62,500 nucleotides of DNA from Paratrimastix pyriformis (taxonomy: Eukaryota > Preaxostyla > Paratrimastigidae): the NCBI GenBank assembly GCA_027972325.1, contig JAPMOS010000108.1, forward strand, positions 1-62,500, in the 5' to 3' direction. The stretch's first letter is position 1; each line of letters begins with the position of its first letter. This document shows, in pieces, positions 22,901 through 33,500 of the stretch. Made by a program: the position numbers and the translations under genes. The notes beneath the pieces were generated by a model that saw nothing but the letters and a program-made list of their open reading frames with translations, was not told where the DNA came from and did not search any database.

Positions 22901-25773
22901 GACCTTTTGCTCCAAATCGAGGCACTCGGTCGAGATGTGATCGCGATCTTGTAGGGCGCGATTCAGATCCTCCTTGACGGACTGAAGGGCAGCCTCGCCG
23001 TCTTCCAGCACCTTCTCCATCGCCTACCCAAGAAGGCGGGCAAAAGGACGGAGCCAACAAAATCAGCGATTTGCAGCAGAGGGTTTCTGCGCCATCGGAC
23101 CTCTTTTTTGATCGTGAGTTGCCGCACGGCCCGCTGAATGGGGAAGAGCCGAACGTGCAATTCATCCAACTGCTCCGAGAGCGTGTCGCGCTTGGCCGCC
23201 ATTTCGGCAAGTTCGGCCTCTCGGTCTAAGCGAAAAGGCAGCCGTGCGGAAGAAAAAATGGGGATCGAGGTGGAAGGGCGCGGCAGGGCAAGAAGCCGCC
23301 AACAAGCAAAAAAGACAGACTCTTTTGTTGCTGCGCGATCCGTTCCTGTTCCTGTTCTGCCTCCTCACGCATTGCGCCCAGCGCCTGAGTTTGGACGCGC
23401 ATGGCTGCGACTGAGGGGGAAACGATTGGGACAGGGGCCACGGGAGTCTCGGGGGAGGAGGCTGAAGAGCGCCCCGGCCGGAGGCTTGCGCCACCCACGG
23501 GGCGAGAGGAGAGCTCGCCCAAAGTGGAGGCAGAGACGGGGTTCGCGGGTGGTTGAGCCACACGGGGGCTTGGGGTTGGGGCAGGAGATACTGCAGATGC
23601 AGCGCACAGGAGGGGCTCGTCGCTCGTGGTGAGGGCAAGCAGATCAGCGCCACCTCCAGAGGCCGGTGGAATCTGGTAGGGGAGGTGATGCATTGATGAT
23701 AAAAGTGGGCGGACCACTGAAACAGAAACCCCAGAGGCGACACGAGCAGGCGCTTCACCGCCGCTGATGAGGGTGGGCTCCTCCGAGGGAGATGGTGGCC
23801 GGGGGGCGGGTGCGGGAGTGGGCTCCGTCGGAGGGAGAGAGGTTGACAGAAGTCCAGGGGGCGAGGCAGCGGCAGGCCCAAAGGCAGCGACCAGCGAGTC
23901 CGGCGGCGCCGGGGTACTGGACGCCGGAGCAGGGGACACGGTTGTCAGCCCGGGGATGCTGGTGACCTGCGCGCTTCGTGGGGTGACAGTCTGAACAGGA
24001 GGGATGCTTTCCTCGTGGGCAGCCCGCGAGGTTGCGACAGGCAGGGGGCTGTTGCTTTGTGGAGGAGTCGGGGACCGGGAAGGGGACGAGGGCGACAGAT
24101 TGCCGGGAGCGGGAGAGGGTGTCGCAACCGAAGGAGTCTGAGCTTTCGGCAGAGCAACGCCCAGTGAACCGAGAAGCTCGGGGGGAAGATCAGGATCTGT
24201 GGGGACAGAGACGAAAGGAGAATGTAACGGGCGCAGCGGGGGCGGGAAGGAGAGGGTGGTCGGGCAACACAAATTCGAGTGCACGACGGACTGTTCTGGA
24301 TGATGGCACCTGCGATCAGGCCAACGAGATCCAACTCGGCCTGCGGTGAGAAAACAGAAAAGGGGAGAGAGATGCCGCCTCTGAGGTGTGTGGCCATGGT
24401 CAAGGCATGCGTGGTGCGGGTGTCCTCCAACACAACTGTCTTGGGTAATTCTCGCTGTCGTTGTTTTCAGGGCTGGTTTCCGGCTGTGGACCAAAGATGG
24501 GCACGAGAACAGACCTTCGGAATGGTCTCGCTCTGTGGCGGCGGAATTTGTGATTGTTGAGGCGCAGCAGGGCGGGGCGCCGGGGGGGGCGCAACCAGAG
24601 CGGCGAAGCCACTGGGTGGCGGCAGACTTGGCCGGGCAGGCGGGGGCGGAGGAACTGCCGGCGGTGCTGGGGCTGCTGCCGGCGGAACGGGAGGCCGCGA
24701 AGGAGCAAAAAGCGTCTCGGAAGGGCTGCTCGAGGACTGGCCGAACCCGACCCAGCTACTCGCCGATCCCGAGGCGGCGTGGGGTGTCGAGCTGCTGGTG
24801 GACTCGAAGCCCACCCAACCGCTGGATGCGGCGGGTGCATCGGCGGGGGGGCTCGGTGCTGCGAAAAGGCATCAAGTGTGTGGGTCTGAGCGATGTTTGC
24901 GGCGGACTGGGCAAAACTGGGGAGGAAGTGGAAGCGAGACAAACCAAGGGGAGCGGGGCGCCCGTCAGGAAGCAAGGCAAGCAAAGCTGGGGTGCCAACG
25001 GGGGGCACCGGGACTCCCTTCAGCCGGCGGTTGAGCACACACATGGCAGCGATAAATCGGTCGCGCTCCCAGCGGTTTGCGTGGGTGGGGTTCAGCAGGT
25101 CGCTGATGAAGAACGGAATGGAAATAAGGCGCATGACGCGGGACACCAGACTTTAAACGTCTCATGTCATCAGGCAAAACTTTTGATTGAGCAAAAAACT
25201 CCTGGGCATTTCGGTCTGCACGGAAAATTGGATGACGGAAATGCGGGAGAAGAATGCAAACCTGTGACAAAGGGCAGGCCATTTGAAAGTTTTGTAAAAA
25301 AGGATCCGTACTTCTCCTTTTCGGCGCTTTCCATCTCATACGGGTCCCCAGAGGTTGGCGCGGGTCCTGACTGGGGAGGCGGGATTCCTTCAAAACGGGG
25401 CGGAACAAAAGCTAAAGGGCAAATGGATCAAGATGAAAACGGAGGATAAATTCGGCCTGACAGGTGTATTGATAGGCGTTGAGCTCGCGACCCTGCTGCG
25501 CCAGGGAAATCAAACGCATGGCGAGATAAAAGTCGTTTTTTGTTAGGCTGTTTCCTTGGTGCCTCGAATCGGCAGTTCGCCAAATCTATCGGGGGATCGG
25601 TTGAAAGCTGGTGAACACTGCCAGACCATCGAAAGTGCCGGATTGGGAAGCCCAGAGGTGCGGAAAAAAGGCACCGCATTTTGAGCAGGTACCTCGTCAC
25701 CCACAGCCACTCGAGCAAACAGACGGTCATAATACTCTGTTTCCAGAGCACTGAAGGCCAGAGGGTGCGCCAT
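19926..25773 (-). CDS. EPS15/EDE1-like EH-domain endocytic scaffold protein
   Basis: The N-terminal EH domain is split by an intron with a GTCTGG donor: FSALETEYYDRLFARV, GLPNPALS, then IWRTAD and LTKNDFYLAMRL. A second EH domain follows (FFISDLLNPTHANRWERDRF, IAAMCVLNRRLKG) near 25,150-25,000. Next are Pro/Ser-rich linkers, a coiled-coil region in several exons (AMREEAEQEQERIAQQ; KRDTLSEQLDELHVRL; KVLEDGEAALQSVKEDLNR; AKEETRLQTQVQVAREEHER) and a long low-complexity tail with Ala-Pro repeats and aromatic Phe motifs (DDFGADTF, WESFGSFGGGD), ending GPVDFTF. EH domains bind NPF peptides; Eps15-type proteins organise clathrin-coated pits at the plasma membrane. The order EH-EH-coiled coil-Phe motifs matches that family. 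Start chosen as the ATG 38 bp from the divergent AATF start. Internal exon joins are only partly resolved. Confidence 0.75.
20560..20790. repeat. Polypurine (GGGA)n tract
   Basis: A 230-bp run of gggagg/gggagga units. It lies within the open frame of the EPS15-like gene, where it would code Pro/Ser/Leu, but could instead be an intron with the pyrimidine side on the sense strand. Confidence 0.85.
21000..21072. repeat. GCACCT/AGGTGC hexamer tract in the EPS15-like coding region
   Basis: About 12 units of the hexanucleotide gtgcag, read on the minus strand as an Ala-Pro repeat. The same hexamer forms the Ala-Pro tract of retroposons B1 (7870-7930) and B2 (13166-13250). Confidence 0.85.
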
Positions 25774-25811
25774 GAAAAAGAGGAGATAGTCCCCACGGGT
25801 TGGGAATATCA

Positions 25812-27839
25812 ATGGGCGATCGGAACAAAGTCGAGAAGCTCAGTCAAAAGTTCGAGGATGAGGATGACATGGCGGACATTGGCGAGGATCTATTTGTCTG
25901 ATAGTTCCTCTCCGATCCGTTCATGTTCCTGTGATAGGACCTCGAGAACCTCGGCGATGAATTAAAAGCTTATTCCGCCAAAAAAATCGCTGAATCCTCC
26001 TCCGGTCGGGAGTCAACACCAACATCTATTTGGGCCGAAAGTCCCAAGGAGCAGGACCAAGACGAAGAACCCAGCGCCGAGTCTCCCGAAGACGACACGG
26101 ACTTGCTCACGGCACTGACCACTCCTGCCCAATCTGAAAATGACAAAGAAGAAGCGGCATCAGGTATTCTCAAAGACCTGGCAGCGTCTGGACGGGAGCA
26201 GGTCTGGCTCCACCTTCGTCCCTTCTTTTCCCCACTGGGGACCTAGGTCGAGCGAGGCGAGCATGTTCTGGCCCAGCAGGCTCTCTGGGAGCGCCTGCTC
26301 CAGTTGAGAATGGTGCTCAACGGCCCGTTGGGCTCTGGGAACCGAATGCCGCAACCAGGATCAGCAATCCACAGTCAGCTCGTCGCTGCCCTTCCCGTCG
26401 GAGCTGCTGCGAGCCAGCCGGTCGCTGCCCTCCCCCGCGCCCTCCACCAGTGCTCCGGGAACTTGAGCCTCCTTTTGCAGTCATTGGTGCTCTTGCAGCG
26501 CGCTCGTCCTGGCTCTGGTGCGCTCGCGTCTGTTTCACTTCAAAGCGATTGACCCCATATCCTCCCGCCCCCAGCCAACCAACCGAACACTGCGACAAAT
26601 GTGTCGCAGCCCGCACAGCAGAGTGCTCATGTTCATGCCACGTCGACAAATGGTGGGCTCAGTCACGCAAACTCCGTGCCGAACGTCGGGCTGCGCAGAA
26701 CGGACAGCTGAACGAGTGGTACAACAGGGCCCAGCTCAGTAGCGCCTTCAAGCCAAGTTCCAAAGTCCGTGCGTCCTTGTTCGTCGCGAAGATGTTCTTC
26801 TTTTGACGTAGGCAAATCTCAATGCCTTCCACCAGCCGCTCTCGGACCAGGTCCAGGCGGCCATGCAGGACCGCGCCCGGCTGCTCCGCCGGGCCCACAC
26901 CAATCGGGCACACTCCGATCCGATCGGAGGCCGGGCAGCACAGTCGAACCCCGCAGAGAAGCCTGCAGGCCCTCAGGATCGTCACGCACTCCTCGAAGAA
27001 TCCAGCGTCGATCTGCAACTTTACGATGACACCGATTTCTTCCAGGTCTGCCGGTTCTCTCCTCCTCCTCCTCCTCCTCCTCCTCCTCCTCCTCCTCCTC
27101 CTCCTCCTCCTCCTCCTCCTCCTCCTCCTCCTCCTCCTCCTCCTCCTCCTCCTCCTCCTCCTCCTCCTCCTCCTCCTCCTCCTCCTCCTCCTCCTCCTCC
27201 TCCTCCTCCTCCTCTCGGCATTGACGTGAACAAACGCACCCAAAGATCAAGGAACCGCATCATTGGTATGCATGTTAATACAACTCCGCCACGCACGCAC
27301 ACGGTGCAGGTGATGCTTCGCGACATGATTCGAGGCGATGGCGATGCTGCAGCGGGATTGGAGCGCAACGTGGCCTTCGATATCGAAGCCGCTCAGGCCT
27401 CCCTGCGGGCCACCCTCAGGCTGCATCACGTGCGGCAGCAGATGCTTGTCGACCGACGTGCCTCGAAGGGCCGCGCCCTGCGGTATACTGTCCAGCCAAA
27501 ACTGGTCCGCGCTCGGCAGCCATGCGCTTTTTTCTTTCAGTCTTGCCCCACACCTGGAATACGCACAGCAAACCCGAGCAGTGTGAGTCTCCCCCACCCC
27601 TTCACACCTGTTTTCACCGGACTTTGTTGACTTTCTTCATTTTGTAGGTGTCCTTCCTTGCGCCACAAGTTCGGGAGTTGCCCCCCAATACCGAGGCCTT
27701 GTTTAGCAATCTGTTTGGGTTCGGGGCCGTTGCTGGTCGTGAGTCCAAGGCGGCCGCCAAGAAACGCACCCGAAAGGACTCCCATCAGAATGTCCTCGAA
27801 CAGCCCGCTGTCAGTGCCCTCTTTGTGCCTCCCTCTTAA
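25812..27839 (+). CDS. AATF: AATF/Che-1/BFR2 (Traube family), small-subunit ribosome biogenesis factor
   Basis: Seven exons close perfectly in frame: 25812-25895, 25938-26201, 26247-26527, 26575-26764, 26812-27045, 27310-27504, 27648-27839 (479 residues). Family hallmarks in order: acidic Ser-rich N-terminus; VERGEHVLAQQALWERLLQL (the AATF leucine-zipper region); NEWYNRAQL with LNAFHQPLSDQVQ (the 'W-x-x-K/R-T/A' and 'FN-x-S-I' blocks); DDTDFFQ; VDRRASKGRALRYTV; and the C-terminal SFLAPQ followed by FSNLFG. The yeast orthologue Bfr2 acts in the nucleolus in early 18S pre-rRNA processing within the SSU processome; animal AATF forms the ANN complex. All six introns begin GTCTG or GTCCG. Intron 5 (27046-27309) contains a 150-bp TCC repeat. 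Confidence 0.9.
27059..27214. repeat. (CTC)~52 microsatellite in AATF intron 5
   Basis: Uninterrupted cct/ctc trinucleotide run with no point differences over about 155 bp, pyrimidine on the sense strand. It lies between donor 27046 and acceptor 27309. Confidence 0.95.
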
Positions 27840-28212
27840 ACTTGATATATTTTGGAGGTCTTTCTCGAGTGCGATCATCCAAGACTTCGCTTCGTGTCCG
27901 CTTGGTTTTGGCCTCGTGGTGGGGCGGATGATTCCGCGAACGGGGGAGTCTCTCTGGTGTCGGGTCCAAAACCTTCCTCTCTGGACGTCCTGACTGATTT
28001 TTCACCCAAAATCTCGAAAATTAAGGGTCTTACAAGGGTCGAAGGATCCCTTCGAGTATTCGTCAACAAATTTTGGGCGAACAGTCATCGACGCGAAGTC
28101 TGAGGCAAAAAGTGCCTCGTCAACCAAGGGGTCCTTCTACTATCTCTTGTTGCGGGCTGTTGAGCGTTCACGGCTCTGCGCTGTTCGCTGTTCGCGGTTG
28201 GAGCAGCGCCCG
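27840..28212. other. Intergenic gap between AATF and the proline-rich gene
   Basis: 373 bp, relatively AT-rich compared with its flanks. It presumably holds the AATF 3' UTR and the promoter of the next gene. No conserved element recognised. Confidence 0.5.
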
Positions 28213-29324
28213 ATGGAGATACACGGAAAGGAAAACAAGAATTACATTTCTCCCCAAGCCCATCCCAAGAAGAGTTCGCGAGGAGCCGATGATACCCCTC
28301 ACCGACCGGACCCGGTTCTCGCCCGGACGCAGCCCCATCAATTAACTCGGTTCGAGCGAATTATGTCTTCTCATCCTCGATGGTTTCCCAAACAACCCGA
28401 GAAGATCCTGCCATCATCCCCTCCTTCGAAATCACCCCAGGCAGCAGTGCCTCCCCCCCCTCACTCCAATGAGCATCCCCAACGTTCTCATTCTCGGCCA
28501 CGGCATCATCATCACTCCGCCAACCACCGGCACCACCGGCACTCCCACCAATCGGCCAGCTCATCGGATCGAGCCTCCTCCCCCTCCCTCCCCAACGGCC
28601 CTCCTGCCATGACGGGGGCAGCGGGCCAGGGACAAGCCGGCTCTTCAGCAGAATTCCGTGCTTTTCCTCCACCTTTGGGAGCTGTCCTTCCCCCCGAGCC
28701 AACACCAGCTCCCCCAGGATCGCCTTCATCCGACGATCTATCCGCCCTCCTCAATTTCCCGCCCAGTGACGTGGAACGGGAACCGCGCCTCCCCGGTGGT
28801 GTCTCTCCCCTGGCCACCCTATTTCCCCAGCCTCCTGTCATCCGCACATCTTCGTTGCACACCCGCCCCATCCCCAAGACCCCCTCCCCCCAACGGCTAC
28901 CGTACCCGCAGCGCCCGAAGTTCACCCCTGCTGCCACCATGAGCGCGCCCCTCAAGCGCGTCGCTGCCGCACACCCGTCGTCGACCCCGTTGAGCTCCAC
29001 CTTTCCTGGCCGGGACCCAACCCACATATCCCCCTCTTCACTCCCACCCGCGGGTGACTCCCTTTGGTTGCGTGGCCGAGGGCCCCTCCGGCTCACCCCC
29101 AACGAGGAGTGGGCAGTGCTCGAACAATACCGAGCGATTATCGAAGGCCGGATCTCCCGACTGGCGCTGAGCTGCTCCTTACCCGCTTCTCTGAGCAGCC
29201 CCCCAGGAGCTGTGCGTGTCCTGAGCGGTGGCGCGGGGGCCGGGGCGGCGGCGTACCTTAACAAGTCCTGCAAGGTCCTCCCGGAAATCATGCAAGGTCT
29301 GCTCGGCCGCCTGCTGCCCCTCCC

Positions 29325-29375
<51 letters not shown>

Positions 29376-30109
29376 ACACAAACACAAACACACGCATGCA
29401 CGCACATGCACGCACTCACGCACACCGTCCACCCCCGGCACCTTCTCCCTCTGTAATTCATCGATGTGCGCACAATCCAATCGTTCATTCATGCCGCCCT
29501 GTGCGCAGAGTTGCAAACCCTTCGGGCCACCCTGGGCAGCCTCAGCTCGCACCTGCGCGCCACCACCCAACACTTCTGCGCCTCGCTCCTGCACGCTCGC
29601 ATCGCCCTGCTTCGCTGTCCACCGACCGGCGACCCGCCACCCCCACAAGCTCGCCTCGACCCTGCCCTGGCCACCCACGCCCTCGACGCCTACGATTCGC
29701 TTGCCGACCTGGTGGCCGAGCTGGGTGTCGCCACGGAGTCCTTTCCAGGAATCCCTCCCGGTGCGGGCGGCGGCCCGTCTTCGGCCCAGCTGTACAGTAC
29801 GCGGCGACCCAGCCCACCAAGCGCCCTCTCCCTCTCGCCGGCAAGAACCGGGGGAGGCGGCGGGCCGGACCGAACACCGCAGGGGCACCGGCCGCACCAT
29901 CCCCCAGAGGAAGACGAGGAGGAGATCAGACCTGACCAACAGGCCCCGCCCTACGAGTTTCCGTCTTCGCCCCATCGCAGCGAGGGGGCGTCTCTCTTCG
30001 GTCTGCCCGGCGGTGCGGCGTGGCGTGTCCCCTCATTCACACAACCGACACCATTGCAGGGCACGATTTCGACGAACTGCTGAACCAACTCGAAGGCGAC
30101 CTGAGGTAG
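28213..30109 (+). CDS. Unknown proline-rich protein with a helical core
   Basis: Three exons close in frame: 28213-29296, 29509-30000, 30060-30109 (541 residues); both introns begin GTCTGC. The N-terminal ~270 residues are Pro/Ser/His-rich and probably disordered. Residues ~290-450 form a helical core (RLTPNEEWAVLEQYRAIIEG; then MQELQTLRATLGSLSSHLRA; LDAYDSLADLVAELGVATE). A Pro/Gly-rich linker and a short acidic-hydrophobic C-terminus (HDFDELLNQLEGDLR) follow. The split of the helical core across the intron supports the splice. No family recognised. Start is the first in-frame ATG; the frame is open further upstream but without another ATG. Intron 1 holds a 36-nt C run followed by CA repeats. 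Confidence 0.65.
29326..29400. repeat. C36 homopolymer followed by (CA)n, intron 1 of the proline-rich gene
   Basis: C run at 29326-29361, then CA repeats with two AA interruptions. It begins 29 nt after the donor at 29297. Confidence 0.95.
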
Positions 30110-30535
30110 TAGTGGCCGCCTGCGCCTGCCTGGCTGTTTTGTTGTAATTTCTCTTGGACACTTTTGCAAATTTTCCTTCTCTGTCCTGTCTTTCTTCGTC
30201 TTTCCTCTCACCCCTTTCATCGTTCTTCTCCGGCAATTGCCCCATTGTCCCCGGGCCAACACGTTTTTCCCCCTTCGTATTTGGAACTTGCTTTCCCTCC
30301 CCTCTTCTTCTCTCCTCATCACCCGACGCGAGCCCCAAGTCTCCCTCCCCCATTTAATAATGTGCAAACTCTTCAGTCCAACACTGGTTGACCACCCGTT
30401 GGACGATGATGTGCAGGCACGAATCCCGTCACGACATCAGGGAGCGCACGCGCAGCCCGACACATGCCGGTTGGACGATTGATCTTCCGAACACGACCGA
30501 ACACGCGAAACGAAAAAAAGCCGCCCCCCTGACTT
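30110..30535. other. Convergent intergenic region, proline-rich gene / SPT5
   Basis: 426 bp between two convergent stop codons. The left half is T/C-rich, as expected of the 3' UTR of the plus gene. No coding signal. Confidence 0.5.
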
Positions 30536-33500
30536 TCAGGCGTTCACCACTCGGGCGGCGGTGGCCAGGTCGACCATGGCGACATCGCCGCTCTCCTTGC
30601 GGACGATGACCTGGCCCCCGTCGCTGCCCATGATGGTCCCGATCTGGCCGACGTCCGCTCCCCGGACCAGCACCACCCGGTCCCCGGGGTGGACGTCGCG
30701 GATGGGAGCCGGCGTCAGGGCGTGAGCGTCGACGGATATCAGCTGCGGACCAGACCCCAGACCCCAAGCAAAATGAAGTGACGGCATGCGATGTGCGGCG
30801 AGGGCGGTTGGGTTGGGTTGGAGGATCCGGCCGGCAAAGAAGAGGGCCGAAGCAAGCGGGCCGTGAGGCGGGCATGTGTGCAGCGCGGCGGGGCGGACCT
30901 CCTCCGTGTGGCCCAGCTGCACCTGACACTTGCCATCCCCAAACAGTTCCCGCACGACACCCGTCTGGCCGGCGTGCGACCCGGCGCTCACCTCGACCTC
31001 GACGCGTGGCTGAACCCAAGTCTCCACCGAGGCCACGAGCGGGGGCACAGGGACGGGCTGGGACATGGCCTGCTGCTGCAGCTGGGCCTGTTGCTGCAGC
31101 TGAGCCTGGAGCTGCTGGCCAAGCGGGTAGGGGTACCCACCTACAGGGCACGGCAGCACGAGCGGATGAGAGGCGGACAAGGCCGAATGGTGGGACAGGG
31201 GTGGCCAAACATGCGAAGAGCAGAGCGGCTGGTGCGAGGTGGCAGACCCATGGCGGGAGTGCCTGGGGTGGGCGGGGCGCCAGGAGTGGGTGGCGCGGCG
31301 TATGGGTAGCGCTGCGAAAACTGCGATGGGCCCAAGGACAGCAAAGCCAACGGGATGAAAACCGAGCGGAGAAACGTTCAGACCTGGTAACCGCCCGGGG
31401 TCGGCGGGGGAGGGACGGAACTCGGCCCGACGTATGGGGTGGGGGCCGAGGTGGGAGCGAGTTGCATGGCTGGGGTGTACGCGCCCATCTCGGGGTATTG
31501 AAGCCGTGCCCCTGCTGGGCTGGGCATGGGGTACGAGCCCGGGGTCGGGGGGGGATTGAGGCTGACAGCTGGCGGCCGGGACGGGGGTGGGAGCGGGCTG
31601 GAGGGAGGGAGTTTGCGCGGGGTAGCCCGGGGTGCGCGGGGGCATGGAGTATCCGGGATAAGACAGGTCCGGCTCGCTATAGAGGATGGCGGGGAGAAGG
31701 AGGGGGGGAAAAACGACCCGGTGTGTGTCTGCGTGTATGCGAAAAGGGCTTCCCGACGGACCTGCGCGGGGTTGGGGTGGGGCAGCGGTCCACTGGCGTG
31801 GGACGTCCTCTAAAAAACAAGCCGATCAATCACGAGCCCACAAAAAAAGACCGAATCAGACCTTCCTTTTTGACAAACGGGGTGGGCGCGGGGGCGGCAG
31901 GAGTTGGGGGCGGTCGGGTGATTGGCGCCGGCATCTCGAAGGGCGCCGGGCCGGGAGTCATGCCCGGGTGGATGGGGGTCATGCCCGGGTGAACGGGGGT
32001 CATCATCCCGGGGTGCACAGGGGTATTCATACCTGGCGAAGAGAGGGCGAGCAACGATCAAGACCACGTGAGTGCACGCGGACGTGCGCGCCGGCAAACA
32101 CACGTTATGCCCTTCCTCCCCCGTGACGGCCAGTACGCATGGCCAGCACGCAACCGATCGTCCCTGTGACAAAGCACATGCAGCCTGGCCACCCCGAGCA
32201 GCCGCGGGCAAACAGCTACAGACCAGGGTGGACTGGAGTCTCCATCCCGGGATGGGTGGGTGTCTGGGGATACAGCGGGCGAGCGGTCGTCTCCGTATCC
32301 TCCTTGGTGCTGCGAATCGGGGGGAGCCACGAAACGACGAAGAACAGGAAAGAATGACGGATGATTGACACATGAGCGAGTGATGGGAGAGAAGAAGGAG
32401 AGGCAGATGGAGCATTTGGGGGTATGGCAGACATGACAAACAGCAGGGCACGCTCCAAGTTGACCGTCTTGCACTTCGTGTGCAGCTCGACACGGGCCAT
32501 GGTGCCCGACACGCTCTTCACAATGCCCATCAGACCCTATGGGAGGCATCGTGAGTCAAGTCAATGCGGACGGAAGAGGTGAGACGGACCTTGTTCGGAC
32601 CGCCCGTGATGCGCACCGTCTTCTGGACGAGGCCGCTCTGCTCGGGGTCCATGTTGTTCCGTCCGCCACGGCCTTGGAGGAGCAAGAGGTTCGTGAGTGG
32701 AACAAAATGCAGCCGCCCAGCCGAGAGTCCACCTCTCCGTCTTCCTCTTCTCGTCTATCTCGCAGAACCAGCCCCTTCCCCCGACGAAACGGACCACGGC
32801 CGAACGAGCGGGGCGGAGGGGCCATCGCGCCAGGCTTTTGGTCGCCCTGGGTGGGCCAGGCAACGGAAGGGGCTCCGGGAAGGGCACTGCTCGAGGGGGT
32901 GGATCCCTGTGCCTGAGAGAAAGAAGAGGAGGGGAAGGAGAATGGCGATCAATGCGCTGCCATGCGAGGCCCATTGTCCTGCAGACCTGACATGAGCGGG
33001 CATGGACCACAAAGATCCCGCTGTGCTCCATCAGCTCGCGGCTGTGGCAGAACAAATAAAACCGATGGATATGCTTCACGGTCGCTCGTCGGTCCTGTGA
33101 AAATGCGGGGAGGGGAGAGGAGGGGCGCATGAGCGATTTCAAAACACAGGGAAAAAAAGACGACGTCTGTGTCGCCGAGGTGGGCGGACACGGTGCGGAC
33201 GAGCGGACCTTGAACGGGCCCTCGATGACCCGGACCACGTCGCCCACGGAGATCGTCGCCCGGTTTGCGTCCATGGTGCGGACGCCCCTGTTGGATCGCT
33301 TCCCGGAGATCTCCTGGGCCCGGACCCGGTGCAGGGTACCCGTCTGGTCGATGACCTGGAAGATGTCCCGTTCGATCTTCACAATGCAGCCGACGTTGCG
33401 CGCGCTGGCCAGGGAAAGGCAGGGCATGAGAAGAGGAGTGGCGGATGAGAAGAAGGAGGGAGAGACGGCGGCAATCCGATGTCGAAATGGGGGCAAGCAA

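Noticed and set aside
26660-27245. Long poly-Arg, poly-Glu, poly-Leu and poly-Pro open frames
   Set aside because: They are frames of the CTC microsatellite inside AATF intron 5, not genes.
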